Shown here: positions 23,581 to 32,293 of the stretch, in pieces
Numbering within the stretch: the first letter of the stretch is position 1
Layout of the letters: each line of letters begins with the position of its first letter
Assembly: GCA_013322215.1 (NCBI GenBank)
Contig: JAAMEZ010000047.1
Location: 248,001 to 312,000, forward strand
Direction: 5' to 3'
Source: Martinezella rhizogenes
Lineage (GTDB): Bacteria > Pseudomonadota > Alphaproteobacteria > Rhizobiales > Rhizobiaceae
Length of the DNA: 64,000 nucleotides
Translations under genes and position numbers: made by a program
Notes under the pieces: model-generated
The model's input: only the letters and a program-made list of their open reading frames with translations
What the model was told of the DNA's origin: nothing
Database searches by the model: none

Positions 23581-23985
23581 CTAGAGATAGCGCGTTTCCT
23601 CCGGCGCGCGATCGAAGCGATCGTCGCGGCCGTCGAAATATCCAACGGGAAGCGAGGCGAGTTCCTCATCGGTGGCATCGTCCAGGCAGCTGATGCTGAT
23701 CGCATAGAACTTGCCGCCGAGTGCGGGATTTTCGCCCCAGTTGAAGGAGCTGATGCCGCAATTCTTGCAAAAGAGGTGGTGCAGGATGCGCGGGCCGAAC
23801 TGATATTCGCCGATGCTGTCTTCGCCCGAGGTCAGGCGGAAATCGGCAGGCGTGGCGACGGCCAGCCAGTTGCGCTTCTTCCTGCAGATCGAGCAGTTGC
23901 ATTTGAAGGTGCCGCCCTGCAGATCGAGATCGGCTTCGTAAGCGACGGCGCCGCAATGGCAGCTTCCATGATAGGTCTTCTTCAT
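23581..23985 (-). CDS. GFA family zinc protein
   Basis: The 134-residue GFA/CENP-V-type protein has GSCHCGAVAYE, FKCNCSICRKK and LFCKNCGISSF, giving the three zinc Cys groups. ATG 23985 is chosen because the GGAAGG site is 9 nt upstream; ATG 23994 would overlap that site. It lies 5 bp downstream of the SRPBCC gene stop in the same direction as the SRPBCC and ArsR genes, and is probably cotranscribed. The substrate is unknown. Confidence 0.82.
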   Translation of the reverse strand: MKKTYHGSCHCGAVAYEADLDLQGGTFKCNCSICRKKRNWLAVATPADFRLTSGEDSIGEYQFGPRILHHLFCKNCGISSFNWGENPALGGKFYAISISCLDDATDEELASLPVGYFDGRDDRFDRAPEETRYL

Positions 23986-23990
23986 CACTC

Positions 23991-24473
23991 TCATCCTTCC
24001 CTTGAGGTGGCTTCTGCGTAGGCGACGTATTTGTCGAGGGCCTGCTCCCAGCCGCCCGTCTGCAATCTCAGTTCGGTATCATCAGGCAGTTCGACCTTGC
24101 GGAAGACGAGACGCGTCTTCTCGCCAAGCTCTTGAAATTGCACGGTCACCTGCATGGGATGGCCGGGTTTTCCATCCTGATTTTCCCAGGCGAAGGTGAA
24201 GACGAGGCGCTCGGGCGGAACGATCTCCAGATAGCGCCCGTGGCTCCAATATTCCTTGCCCTCCTGCGTCAGAATGCAATGCCGCCAGGCGCCGCCCTCC
24301 CGCAGGTCGACGGAGACCGATGAGGCCGTCGTGGTCTGCGGTCCCCACCAGCGCATCAAATGTTCCGGCTCCGTCCAGAGGCGAAACAGCAGGGCGCGCG
24401 GCGCGGCAATATCGCGGGTCAGCACGATCTCACGCGGCGGGCGCAAGCTGCCGCCCTCAGTTGCTGGGGTCAT
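23991..24473 (-). CDS. SRPBCC (AHSA1-like) domain protein
   Basis: The 160-residue protein is an AHSA1/START-like fold: IAAPRALLFRLWTEPEHLMRWWGP at about residues 22-45, HGRYLEIVPPERLVFTFAW and a C-terminal GWEQALDKYVAYAEA. It overlaps the upstream ArsR gene by 17 bp. ArsR-SRPBCC pairs are common, in which the ArsR regulates a small lipid- or hydrophobic-ligand-binding protein. A longer in-frame start at 24563 lies inside the ArsR gene and is rejected. Confidence 0.85.
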   Translation of the reverse strand: MTPATEGGSLRPPREIVLTRDIAAPRALLFRLWTEPEHLMRWWGPQTTTASSVSVDLREGGAWRHCILTQEGKEYWSHGRYLEIVPPERLVFTFAWENQDGKPGHPMQVTVQFQELGEKTRLVFRKVELPDDTELRLQTGGWEQALDKYVAYAEATSREG

Positions 24474-24798
24474 TCTTTCCTCCCTTTTGCAATAGTGCCG
24501 CGTAGGCTTCCAGGCGATCGAGATTGTCGTTCCAGAACTGACGGTAGTTCTCCAGCCAGTCATCGACCTGCCGCAGCGGCTTCGGCTCCAGCCGGCAGGG
24601 CCGCCATTGCGCCTCCCTCCCCTTTGAAATCAGGCCAGCCTTTTCCAGCACCTTCAGATGCTTGGAAACGGCAACCAGCGACATGTCGAAGGGTTCGGCC
24701 AGCTCGGAGACGGACGCCTCGCCAGTCGCCAGCCGCGCCAGGATGGCCCGACGGGTTGGATCGGCAAGGGCTGAAAGGGTCATGCTCAATGTGTCCAT
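24457..24798 (-). CDS. ArsR family transcriptional regulator
   Basis: The 113-residue winged-helix protein begins MDTLSMTLSALADPTRRAILARL and has helix-turn-helix SELAEPFDMSLVAVSKHLKVLEKAGL at about residues 31-56. It lacks the CxC metal site of ArsR, so it probably senses something else. It overlaps the SRPBCC gene by 17 bp and is preceded by a 12-bp perfect palindrome at 24818, a candidate operator. Confidence 0.9.
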   Translation of the reverse strand: MDTLSMTLSALADPTRRAILARLATGEASVSELAEPFDMSLVAVSKHLKVLEKAGLISKGREAQWRPCRLEPKPLRQVDDWLENYRQFWNDNLDRLEAYAALLQKGGKNDPSN

Positions 24799-24817
24799 GC
24801 GGATTAATAAACCATAC

Positions 24818-24829
24818 AGTTAATTAACT
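24818..24829. promoter_or_regulatory. Palindrome upstream of ArsR gene
   Basis: AGTTAATTAACT is a perfect 12-bp palindrome, 20 bp upstream of the arsR-type start, inside an AT-rich promoter stretch. This position fits autorepression by the ArsR protein; binding is inferred. Confidence 0.5.
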
Positions 24830-24922
24830 TATAGATTTAATATAGACCAAAAATTCGGGAGTCAAGCAGCCGCATTCAGAGGCAAGCCTGATAAGAAGCA
24901 ATCCGTATGGAGTTGTATGATC

Positions 24923-25309
24923 TCAGGAGAGACTATTGGACACTTCGATCAAGTTGTTGTCCGGATCACGGAAATAGACCGAGAGAATGGGGTCGGTTGC
25001 GCCCGTTCGGCGCACGGGGCCTTCCTCGATTACGACGCCCTCAGCCTGCAAGTGTGTGATGATGTCATCGAGCGGCGTGGTGCTGATAAAGCAAAGATCG
25101 GCCGAACCTGGTGTCGGCCGTTCGGCCTTAGGCTCGAACTCATGTCCCGCACGGTGCAGGTTGATCTTCTGTGTGCCGAAGGTCAGGGCCTTGCGGCCCT
25201 CCCCGAAGGTTTCGACACCCATGCCGAGGACGCGAGCATAGAATTCGCAGCTTTCATCGATGCTCGCAACCGTGAGCACCAGATGATCGAGGTGGTCAAT
25301 GCGGATCAT
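24923..25309 (-). CDS. VOC family protein (glyoxalase-like)
   Basis: The 128-residue protein begins MIRIDHLDHLVLTVASIDES, with His at the first metal position, continues FYARVLGMGVETF and ends VYFRDPDNNLIEVSNS with the closing Glu ligand. It is a one-polypeptide VOC enzyme or binding protein, similar to glyoxalase/fosfomycin-resistance-like proteins. It lies 15 bp downstream of the MFS gene on the same strand and may be its partner. The substrate is unknown. Confidence 0.85.
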   Translation of the reverse strand: MIRIDHLDHLVLTVASIDESCEFYARVLGMGVETFGEGRKALTFGTQKINLHRAGHEFEPKAERPTPGSADLCFISTTPLDDIITHLQAEGVVIEEGPVRRTGATDPILSVYFRDPDNNLIEVSNSLS

Positions 25310-25324
25310 GGCAACCTCCTGGGC

Positions 25325-26608
25325 TCAGCGACGCGCCAGCCTGGCAACGGCAAGGGCGCTGATGAGACATAGTGCCAGCATGACGAGGATGAAGGCAACA
25401 ACGGCATTCCAACCATCGGCAAGCCAGAAATAACCGCCGACCGAACCGGCGATGCTGGAGCCGAGATAATAGGCCAGCAGGTAAAGCGAGGAGGCGTGTC
25501 CCTTGAAGCCGCGGGCAAGCCGGCCCACCAGCGCACTGGCGACGGAATGGGCCATGAAGAAACCGATCGTCACTAGAACGATGCCGAGAATGATCAATGG
25601 CAGCGAGCTGGAAAGCGTGACCGCAGCACCGAGCGCCGCGATCAGCACGCCGATCGGCAGCACGATGAAATGGCCGATACGATCACCGAGGAGGCCTGCA
25701 GCCCAGGAGGCGACGATGCCGAAGAGATAGGCGGTGAAGATCAGGCCAAGCTCGGTCTGGCTGAGATTATAAGGCGCGGCGACAAGGCGGAAGCCGGCAT
25801 AATTATAGACCGTGACGAAGGAGCCCATGACGAGAAAGGCGATGGCAAAGAGAAATGGCAGCGCCGCATTGCCGAAGTGGCCGCCCCAGGCCTTTACGTG
25901 AAAGCCGGCATCGAAGCCCTTGCGCGGCGTGAAATTGCGCGACGGCGGCAGCAGGTAAAGAAAGCCGACTGCGGCGATCAGGCCAAGAATGCCGACCGTT
26001 GCCAGCGCCGGGCGCCAGCTGAGATATTCGGCGATCGTACCCGTCACGACGCGCCCGGCCATGCCGCCAAAGGCGTTGCCGGCGATATAGAGACCCATGG
26101 CGCCGCCGAGGCCCCGCGGCTCGATCTCTTCCGCCAAATAGGTCATGGCGACGGCTGGCACGCCGCCCAGAAGGAAGCCTTCAAGCGCACGGACGACCAG
26201 CAGCATATGCCAGCTCGGAGACACCGCGCAGATGATCGTACAGATGGCCGCGCCGAGCAGCGAAATGAACATCAGACTGCGGCGGCCGAGGCTTTCGGAA
26301 ACGGCAGCAGCGCCGAAGATCGCAAAGGCCAGGAAGCCGGTCGAAAGCGATAGAGACAGCGAACTCGCGGCAGGCGTAACACCGAAATCCTGAGAGAAGA
26401 TCGGCATCAGCGGTTGCACACAATAAAGCAACGAAAAGGTGGCAAATCCGGACAGGAACAGCGCGATGGTGGCGCGGCGGAAGGCAGGCGTGCCGCGTGT
26501 CAGGAATTGGCGAAGCTCCGTCGGCGGCTCGCTCTTAACGAGCGTCAATTCAGGAGCTGATGGAACTTCGGAAGCAGTGATTTCCTGCTTGCCAACGGCG
26601 CGAGACAT
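25325..26608 (-). CDS. MFS transporter, YnfM/arabinose-efflux type
   Basis: The 427-residue protein has a 40-residue cytosolic N-terminus, then 12 hydrophobic helices starting ATIALFLSGFATFSLLYCVQPLMPIFS, a start typical of the YnfM-type MFS exporters. SESLGRRSLMFISLLGA is the A-like loop motif. TTG 26620 is an alternative start, with AGAAAGG directly before it. It is divergent from the LysR gene at 26706, which probably controls it. The exported compound cannot be told. Confidence 0.88.
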   Translation of the reverse strand: MSRAVGKQEITASEVPSAPELTLVKSEPPTELRQFLTRGTPAFRRATIALFLSGFATFSLLYCVQPLMPIFSQDFGVTPAASSLSLSLSTGFLAFAIFGAAAVSESLGRRSLMFISLLGAAICTIICAVSPSWHMLLVVRALEGFLLGGVPAVAMTYLAEEIEPRGLGGAMGLYIAGNAFGGMAGRVVTGTIAEYLSWRPALATVGILGLIAAVGFLYLLPPSRNFTPRKGFDAGFHVKAWGGHFGNAALPFLFAIAFLVMGSFVTVYNYAGFRLVAAPYNLSQTELGLIFTAYLFGIVASWAAGLLGDRIGHFIVLPIGVLIAALGAAVTLSSSLPLIILGIVLVTIGFFMAHSVASALVGRLARGFKGHASSLYLLAYYLGSSIAGSVGGYFWLADGWNAVVAFILVMLALCLISALAVARLARR

Positions 26609-26705
26609 GGGGGCACCCAACCTTTCTTGCGCTAAAATCTAGCCGGATCATCTCCATTAGTCCAATATATGGAACAGGCGATCTCAATAGCTTTTGGAGA
26701 TAGCG

Positions 26706-27581
26706 ATGGAGCTGCGTCATATCCGCTATTTTCTGGCGCTCGCGGAAGTGGGGAATTTCACCCGCGCCGCGGCCAATCTCGGCATCGGCCAGCCGCCGCT
26801 CAGCCAGCAGATCCGGGACCTGGAAAACGAGGTGGGCGCGCAACTGTTCCACCGCGTCCCGCATGGTGCGGAGCTAACGGCCGCCGGCGAGGCCTTTCTC
26901 ACTGAAGCGACAGCGGTTGTCGATGCGGCGGAAAAGGCAAAACTTGCCGCCCAACGCGCCAATCGCGGCGAGATCGGTCGCCTATCACTCGGCTTTACCG
27001 CGTCTTCCGCCTTCAACACCATCGTCACGGCCACGATCCGCGAGTTTCGGGGACACTGGCCGGAGGTGCGGTTGTCGCTGACCGAGATGAACACCAATGC
27101 GCTGATGGAACGGCTGATGCGCGGCGAGATCGATGCTGCTTTCATTCGTCCGGGCCTCGAAGATCCCAGGGATGTGCGCCTGAAGCGCTTTGCCGACGAG
27201 CCGATGCTGATTGCACTGCCGGCCCATCATCCGCTGGCGAAAAAGGAGCGCGTGCCGATCGCGGCGCTCGCGGGCGAGCCCTTCATCCTCTTCCCGCGCA
27301 TGGTGGGGCTTAGCCTCTATGACGATATTGTCGGGGCCTGTCGCGAGGCGGGCTTCGACCTCGTGGTGACGCAGGAGGCGCCGCAGATCCCTTCCGTCGT
27401 CAATCTCGTCGCCGCCAATCTCGGCGTTTCCATCGTCCCCGCCTCCATCGCGCAGATCAAGCTCGATGGCGTCGCCTACAGGCCGATCGACGGGCCGCCG
27501 GTTGTCGCGCGTCTCGGCCTTGCCAGCCTCAAGGCGCAGCGATCGCCCGTTATTGCCAATCTCATGAGCCTGATTGCATAG
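26706..27581 (+). CDS. LysR family transcriptional regulator
   Basis: The 291-residue regulator begins MELRHIRYFLALAEVGNFTRAA with the helix-turn-helix LGIGQPPLSQQIRDLENEVG at about residues 27-46, then the LysR effector domain. The frame is open from TTG 26694, but ATG 26706 is the family start and GGAGATAG precedes it. The N-terminus resembles the BenM/CatM-like group. It is divergent from the MFS exporter and its transcript ends at the 17-bp hairpin at 27584. Confidence 0.9.
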   Translation: MELRHIRYFLALAEVGNFTRAAANLGIGQPPLSQQIRDLENEVGAQLFHRVPHGAELTAAGEAFLTEATAVVDAAEKAKLAAQRANRGEIGRLSLGFTASSAFNTIVTATIREFRGHWPEVRLSLTEMNTNALMERLMRGEIDAAFIRPGLEDPRDVRLKRFADEPMLIALPAHHPLAKKERVPIAALAGEPFILFPRMVGLSLYDDIVGACREAGFDLVVTQEAPQIPSVVNLVAANLGVSIVPASIAQIKLDGVAYRPIDGPPVVARLGLASLKAQRSPVIANLMSLIA

Positions 27582-27583
27582 TT

Positions 27584-27634
27584 AGCCAGAGCATTTCCGT
27601 TTCAGGAGTCACGGAAATGCTCTGGCTATTTGTT
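27584..27634 (+). terminator. Strong hairpin terminator after LysR gene
   Basis: AGCCAGAGCATTTCCGT (27584-27600) and ACGGAAATGCTCTGGCT (27611-27627) form a perfect 17-bp stem with a 10-nt loop, then ATTTGTTTT. It follows the LysR stop by 3 bp. Confidence 0.8.
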
Positions 27635-28582
27635 TTCACGCAATTCCGGACGCAAAACCGCTTCACACTTTTGCTGGAATTGCTCCAGCTCCCAATAGGG
27701 CGGATCGCCAAAAGCCTTCTTCAAGTGATCGGCCATCGCGCGGAGTTTGGCCGAGGGATTGCGTCCCTCCGGATGGGCCATGAAGATGAACTCCGGCTCC
27801 GGCCGATAGCCGATATCGATTTCGACGAGCCGCCCTTCCCTCACCGAAGGCCCGGCGATGAAGGCTGGCAGCAAGGCAATGCCGAGCCCGGCAATCGCTG
27901 CATCGTGGAGGACATCGCCGTTGTTGACGCCCAATGCCAGCTTCGCACGAATGACAACGGCGCCGTCTGGTGCCTCGAAACGCCAATCGGCGACGCCGCG
28001 ATTGGTGTAGAAAATACCGCGATGATCTTCGAGATCGGAGAGCGAGGCGGGTTTGCCGTGGCGGCTGAGATAATCCGGCGAAGCCACGAGAAGGCGGCGG
28101 CTGCGGGCGAGCTTCCACGCGACAAGACGTGAGTCGGCAATCAGACCATGACGAATGATCGCGTCATAGCCATCCGAGGCGGCATCGACCCGGCGGTCGT
28201 CGAGATCGAGCGTCAGCTCGATTTCCGGATGTTCGGCGAGAAAAGGATAGAGGGCCGGCCCCAGATGCAGGCGCCCGAAGGTGACGGGCGCGGCGATGCG
28301 CAGAGGCCCCATCAACGTGCCGCGCCGCTCGGCGAGATCGGCGGCAGCCTCGCGCACCTCCTGCGCGATGCGGGTCGCGCGCTGCAGAAAGGCGGTGCCG
28401 TCCTCTGTCAGGGTCAGCTTGCGGGTCGTACGGTGAAGCAGGGTCGCGCCCAATGCCTTTTCCATGTCCGACAGGCGCTCGCTGACGACGGATTTCGACA
28501 GACGCAGGCGTCGCGCCGCCTCGCTGATCGAGCCGGCCTCTGCTACGGTCACAAACGTCACGATCCCGTCGATTTTCAACAT
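27626..28582 (-). CDS. LysR family transcriptional regulator (CrgA-like) with repeat-encoded tail
   Basis: The 318-residue protein has the N-terminal helix-turn-helix EAARRLRLSKSVVSERLSDMEKALG (about residues 21-45) and an effector domain with LGPALYPFLAEHPEIELTLDL. It is divergent from an SDR gene and probably regulates it. The last 15 codons, about EQFQQKCEAVLRPEL, are read through the palindromic repeat at 27640-27683. That tail is not part of the LysR fold and is shared in DNA sequence with non-coding repeat copies elsewhere. Confidence 0.9.
   Translation of the reverse strand: MLKIDGIVTFVTVAEAGSISEAARRLRLSKSVVSERLSDMEKALGATLLHRTTRKLTLTEDGTAFLQRATRIAQEVREAAADLAERRGTLMGPLRIAAPVTFGRLHLGPALYPFLAEHPEIELTLDLDDRRVDAASDGYDAIIRHGLIADSRLVAWKLARSRRLLVASPDYLSRHGKPASLSDLEDHRGIFYTNRGVADWRFEAPDGAVVIRAKLALGVNNGDVLHDAAIAGLGIALLPAFIAGPSVREGRLVEIDIGYRPEPEFIFMAHPEGRNPSAKLRAMADHLKKAFGDPPYWELEQFQQKCEAVLRPELRENK
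27640..27683. repeat. Palindromic repeat, copy 2 (inside LysR 3' end)
   Basis: GCAATTCC (27640-27647) and GGAATTGC (27676-27683) flank a core with CAAAACCGCTTCACACTTTTG. This copy is translated as the C-terminal tail of the LysR protein at 27626-28582. It lies next to a different 17-bp hairpin at 27584. Confidence 0.88.
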
Positions 28583-28701
28583 CGTTCGGCGTTTCCGAAT
28601 TCGAATTCCATTATTTGCAGACTAATCCGAACGATCGGAAAAGGCCATCTTCCGTGTATCGGACAAACCGAAAGTCACATCCTCACACAGGAGATGGAAC
28701 A

Positions 28702-29466
28702 ATGAACCGCTTGAATGGAAAAGTTGCAATCGTCACCGGCGCCAGCTCCGGCATCGGCCGCACCACGGCAAAGCTCTTCGCCGCCGAAGGCGCCAAGGTC
28801 ATCGTCGGTGCTCGCCGCGCGGCAGAGCTGGAAAGCCTTGCCGCCGAGATCAAGGCTGCCGGCGGTGAAGCTGCCGTATTGGCTGGCGATGTACGCTCGG
28901 AAGACTACCACAAGGCACTAGTCGCCCTTGCCGTCGAGCGCTACGGCAAGCTTGATATTGCCTTCAACAATGCCGGCACGCTCGGCGAGGCCGGTCCCAG
29001 CACCGAAGTTTCGGAGGCGGGCTTTGCCGAAGCATTGACGATCAACCTCACCGCATCGTTCCTCGCCGCCAAGCACCAGATCGGCGAAATGATCAAGCAC
29101 GGCGGTGGTTCGGTGATCTTCACATCGACCTTCGTCGGCCATACCGTCAGCTTCCCCGGCGTTGCCGCCTATGCGGCCAGCAAGTCCGGCCTGATCGGCT
29201 TGACGCAGACGCTGGCCGCCGAATTCGGCCCGCAGAACGTACGCGTCAATGCCGTGCTGCCAGGTGCCGTCGATACCGATATGTATCGCGAAATGAACGA
29301 CACGGCCGACAAGCAGGCTTTCGTCACCAACCTGCATGCGCTGAAGCGCGTTGCCGGCCCCGAAGAGATCGCCCGCTCGGTGCTCTATCTCGCCTCCGAT
29401 GACGCAAGCTTCGTCAGCGGCACGGCTTCGCTCGTTGACGGCGGCCTTTCGATTACGCGCACCTGA
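28702..29466 (+). CDS. SDR family oxidoreductase
   Basis: The 254-residue short-chain dehydrogenase/reductase has the cofactor motif TGASSGIG (residues about 12-19), NNAG at about 88-91, a Ser-containing strand IFTSTFVG, and the catalytic YAASK. GARRAAEL after beta-2 suggests NADP(H) preference. It ends SGTASLVDGGLSITRT. ATG 28702 follows GGAG. It is divergent from the LysR gene at 27626-28582. Substrate unknown. Confidence 0.93.
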   Translation: MNRLNGKVAIVTGASSGIGRTTAKLFAAEGAKVIVGARRAAELESLAAEIKAAGGEAAVLAGDVRSEDYHKALVALAVERYGKLDIAFNNAGTLGEAGPSTEVSEAGFAEALTINLTASFLAAKHQIGEMIKHGGGSVIFTSTFVGHTVSFPGVAAYAASKSGLIGLTQTLAAEFGPQNVRVNAVLPGAVDTDMYREMNDTADKQAFVTNLHALKRVAGPEEIARSVLYLASDDASFVSGTASLVDGGLSITRT

Positions 29467-29516
29467 TCTCGTGGCTTGCCGACGCAACGATCGCGCCGGC
29501 AACTTCGGAACACGGA

Positions 29517-29554
29517 CATGATCCCGCAAGACATGAATTGGTTGCGGGATCATG
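29517..29554. terminator. Perfect 13-bp hairpin between convergent genes
   Basis: CATGATCCCGCAA (29517-29529) and TTGCGGGATCATG (29542-29554) pair perfectly around a 12-nt loop. It lies between the SDR stop (29466) and the SnoaL-like stop (29620) and may be a bidirectional terminator or another palindromic repeat. No T-run follows. Confidence 0.5.
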
Positions 29555-29619
29555 CCGCTGGAATGCTTTGAATGGCTAAGGATAGGTTGTGGATTCTATC
29601 TTCCTTGCGGCCTTTCCGA

Positions 29620-30075
29620 TCAGAACATCGTATTATTGTTCTTCGACGTCTCGGGGATCGGCTGCACCGAATCCCAATGTTCCTGGATCTTGTTGTCCTC
29701 GACCCGGAAGATATCAACGATGGCGCTGCCGCGATCGCCCGGCTGGCGAATGGCGTGGACGCGCAGGATGACATAATCGCCGTCGACCATCACGCGCTTG
29801 ATCTCGCTCTTCGACTGCGGATAGTTTTTCTTCAGGTACTCAAGGAAACCACGCAGGCCTTCGGGACCATCGGCGGCCATCGGATTGTGCTGGATGTACT
29901 TGCCGAGATATTTGGAGGCCGCGTCGAAATCCTTGTCATTCAGCGCCTTCTGGTAGAAATCCAGAACGATCTCCTTGTTCTTCTGCTCTTGCGGCGAATA
30001 GGCACGCTCGGCAAAGGCCGGCATGGCAGCGGCCATGATTGGCAGGGCGATCATCGCGACTTTCATCAGCTTCAA
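29620..30075 (-). CDS. Secreted SnoaL-like (NTF2-fold) protein
   Basis: The product has a signal peptide (MKVAMIALPIMAAAMPAFA, cleavage after AFA) and a SnoaL/NTF2-like domain with FYQKALNDKDFDAASKYLG and DIFRVEDNKIQEHWDSVQPIPE. Residues of this type occur in polyketide-cyclase-like proteins. AAGGAG lies 7 nt before a TTG at 30075 and 16 nt before ATG 30066; the RBS favours TTG 30075. It is convergent with the SDR gene and divergent from coaBC. The role is unknown. Confidence 0.8.
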   Translation of the reverse strand: MKLMKVAMIALPIMAAAMPAFAERAYSPQEQKNKEIVLDFYQKALNDKDFDAASKYLGKYIQHNPMAADGPEGLRGFLEYLKKNYPQSKSEIKRVMVDGDYVILRVHAIRQPGDRGSAIVDIFRVEDNKIQEHWDSVQPIPETSKNNNTMF

Positions 30076-30279
30076 GGCGTTGCTCCTTTGGTCGTTAACG
30101 TGTTCACTTTTGTCGAGACCAAGGGTAGGGGCAAATGACAAGGACGTGAGGGCGACGTGATCGTCGGCCTGAAATGGCAGGAAGGACAGCTCACAACCGT
30201 AATGAGAGAATGCCGCGATTGCCTATGACACACCAAAGGCTTAGGCTTACGAGCAAAAGAACAGGCGACGGGTTCAGGC

Positions 30280-31491
30280 ATGGTTCTCGCAGGAAAGCGC
30301 ATCCTTCTCATCATCTCCGGCGGTATCGCGGCCTATAAGAGCCTCGATCTCATCCGCCGATTGCGCGAGCGCGGCGCAAGCGTGCGGCCCGTCATGACAT
30401 CGGGTGCGCAGGAGTTCATCACGCCGCTTGCCGTCGGCGCGCTGGCCGCCGACCATGTCTTCACCGATCTGTTTTCACGTCAGGACGAGCAGGATGTCGG
30501 CCATATCAGGCTGGCGCGCGACTGCGATCTCGTGCTGATCGCGCCGGCAACGGCCGATCTGCTCGCCAAGATGGCAAACGGGCTGGCGGACGATCTTGCC
30601 TCGACCGTATTGCTCGCCACGGACCGGCCCGTGCTCGCCGCCCCCGCCATGAACCCGAAGATGTGGGCGCATCCAGCGACCAAGCGCAACGTCGAAACGC
30701 TGCGTGGAGACGGCATCGCCTTCGTCGGCCCGATGACCGGCAAGATGGCCGAAAGCGGCGAGGTCGGCGCCGGCCGCATGGCGGAGCCGCTTGATATCGT
30801 TGCCGCCGTCGAGCGTCGGCTGGATGACGGCGCCAAGCCGCTTGCCGGCAAGAAGGCGATCGTCACCTCCGGGCCGACGCATGAGCCGATCGACCCTGTA
30901 CGTTATATCGCCAACCGCTCATCGGGACGGCAAGGTCATGCGATCGCCGCAGCGCTCGCGGCGCTCGGTGCCGATGTCACCCTCGTTTCCGGCCCGGTCA
31001 CCATACCCGATCCGGTTGGCCTCAACGTCATCCATGTCGAGCGGGCGGATGAGATGCGTGATGCCGTTCTGGCTGCTCTGCCCGCCGATATAGCCGTGAT
31101 GGTGGCGGCGGTTGCGGACTGGCGCGTCGCCTCGGCGTCGGATCAGAAGATCAAGAAGCATCCGGGCGAGTCGATCCCGACGCTGGCGCTCACGGAAAAT
31201 CCGGACATTCTGAAGACGGTCGGCCATCACACGCAGCGGCCGAAACTCGTCATCGGCTTCGCCGCCGAGACGCAGGATGTCGAGAGCAATGCCCGCGCCA
31301 AGCTGGAACGCAAGGGTGCCGACTTCATCGTTGCCAACGACGTTTCACCGGCGACCGGCATCATGGGTGGCACGCACAACCGTGTGAAGATCATCAGCCA
31401 TCACGGTGTCGAACAGTGGCCCGATCTCGACAAGGATGAGGTGGCCGTGCGGCTCGCGGCACTGATCGCAGCTCAGTTTACGCAGGGATAG
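30280..31491 (+). CDS. coaBC: Bifunctional phosphopantothenoylcysteine decarboxylase/synthetase
   Basis: The 403-residue CoaBC has an N-terminal flavoprotein CoaC domain (GGIAAYKSLDLIRRL, PAMNPKMWAHPATKRN) and a C-terminal CoaB domain (VTSGPTHEPIDPVRYIANRSSGRQG, AAVADWR). It makes 4'-phosphopantetheine from phosphopantothenate and cysteine in CoA synthesis. Its 3' end overlaps the convergent glutamine amidotransferase gene by 14 bp. In related genomes this gene tends to follow ubiB, so it marks the right edge of the accessory block. Confidence 0.96.
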   Translation: MVLAGKRILLIISGGIAAYKSLDLIRRLRERGASVRPVMTSGAQEFITPLAVGALAADHVFTDLFSRQDEQDVGHIRLARDCDLVLIAPATADLLAKMANGLADDLASTVLLATDRPVLAAPAMNPKMWAHPATKRNVETLRGDGIAFVGPMTGKMAESGEVGAGRMAEPLDIVAAVERRLDDGAKPLAGKKAIVTSGPTHEPIDPVRYIANRSSGRQGHAIAAALAALGADVTLVSGPVTIPDPVGLNVIHVERADEMRDAVLAALPADIAVMVAAVADWRVASASDQKIKKHPGESIPTLALTENPDILKTVGHHTQRPKLVIGFAAETQDVESNARAKLERKGADFIVANDVSPATGIMGGTHNRVKIISHHGVEQWPDLDKDEVAVRLAALIAAQFTQG

Positions 31492-32293
31492 CGGCTATCG
31501 GCTGGCGCTCTGCGGCTGCTCGCTCTTCCGGCTGGAAGGGCGTGACGTGGACGCCGGTGTCATCGATCATGACCGCGCTGCCATCGGGGATCTCGCGCCA
31601 GGCATCCACATCGTCGTTCAGCGGCTCGGAAACGAGGCAATTGCCGGACCCGACCGGTGAGGCGTAAAGCGTCGGTGCCTTGCGGTCGGTCGCATAGCGT
31701 ATGGCATAAAGCGACTTGCCGTCGGAAAAGGCCGCCGTAAAGCGCACCAGCACCGATCCGGTCAGATGCAATGACAGCCCCTCAACGAAGCCGATGGTTT
31801 CAGCCATCGCCGCGATCGGATTGGCATCCATGCCGAAATGCATTGCCAGCAGGAACAGAAGTTCGGAATCGGTGGTGCCGCTGCGGGCATTGAAAAGCCG
31901 GTCGTCGAGCATGGCTTCCATCGGCCGGCGAAGGCGGTCGAAATTGGAAATCTGGCCGTTGTGCTGGAACGACCAGTTCTCGAAGACGAAGGGATGGCAA
32001 TTGTCGCGCCGCGTGCCGCCGCCGGTGGCCGCGCGGACATGGGCGAGGAAGAGCGGCGAGCGGATCTGCCGCGCAAGGCTCTTCAGATTGCAATCGGACC
32101 AAGCCGGCAGGATATCGCGATAGCGCCCGGGCTCCGGCCGATCGCCGTACCAGGCGATGCCGAAACCATCACCGTTGGTCGCCGTCTTGGCGCGGGTGGC
32201 GCAATGGGATTGTTCGATCAGGGAGTGGGCAGGTGAAGACACCAGCTCCTCCAGATAGAGGGGGTCTCCACGATAGGCTGCCCAGCGACACAT
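31478..32293 (-). CDS. Class II glutamine amidotransferase (YafJ/EgtC-like)
   Basis: The 271-residue Ntn hydrolase begins MCRWAAYRG, so Cys2 becomes the N-terminal nucleophile. GDGFGIAWYG, LAHVRAATGG and FVFENWSFQHNGQISNF are conserved glutamine-site motifs. The protein is a stand-alone GATase, similar to YafJ and EgtC. The frame is open to 32749, but MCRW is the necessary start. EgtC works in ergothioneine synthesis, but egtA, egtB and egtD are not nearby, so that role is not claimed. It overlaps coaBC tail to tail. Confidence 0.88.
   Translation of the reverse strand: MCRWAAYRGDPLYLEELVSSPAHSLIEQSHCATRAKTATNGDGFGIAWYGDRPEPGRYRDILPAWSDCNLKSLARQIRSPLFLAHVRAATGGGTRRDNCHPFVFENWSFQHNGQISNFDRLRRPMEAMLDDRLFNARSGTTDSELLFLLAMHFGMDANPIAAMAETIGFVEGLSLHLTGSVLVRFTAAFSDGKSLYAIRYATDRKAPTLYASPVGSGNCLVSEPLNDDVDAWREIPDGSAVMIDDTGVHVTPFQPEERAAAERQPIAAIPA

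Noticed and set aside
31478..32293. EgtC of an ergothioneine synthesis cluster
   Set aside because: egtA, egtB and egtD are not nearby, and YafJ-like stand-alone amidotransferases are common in this group.
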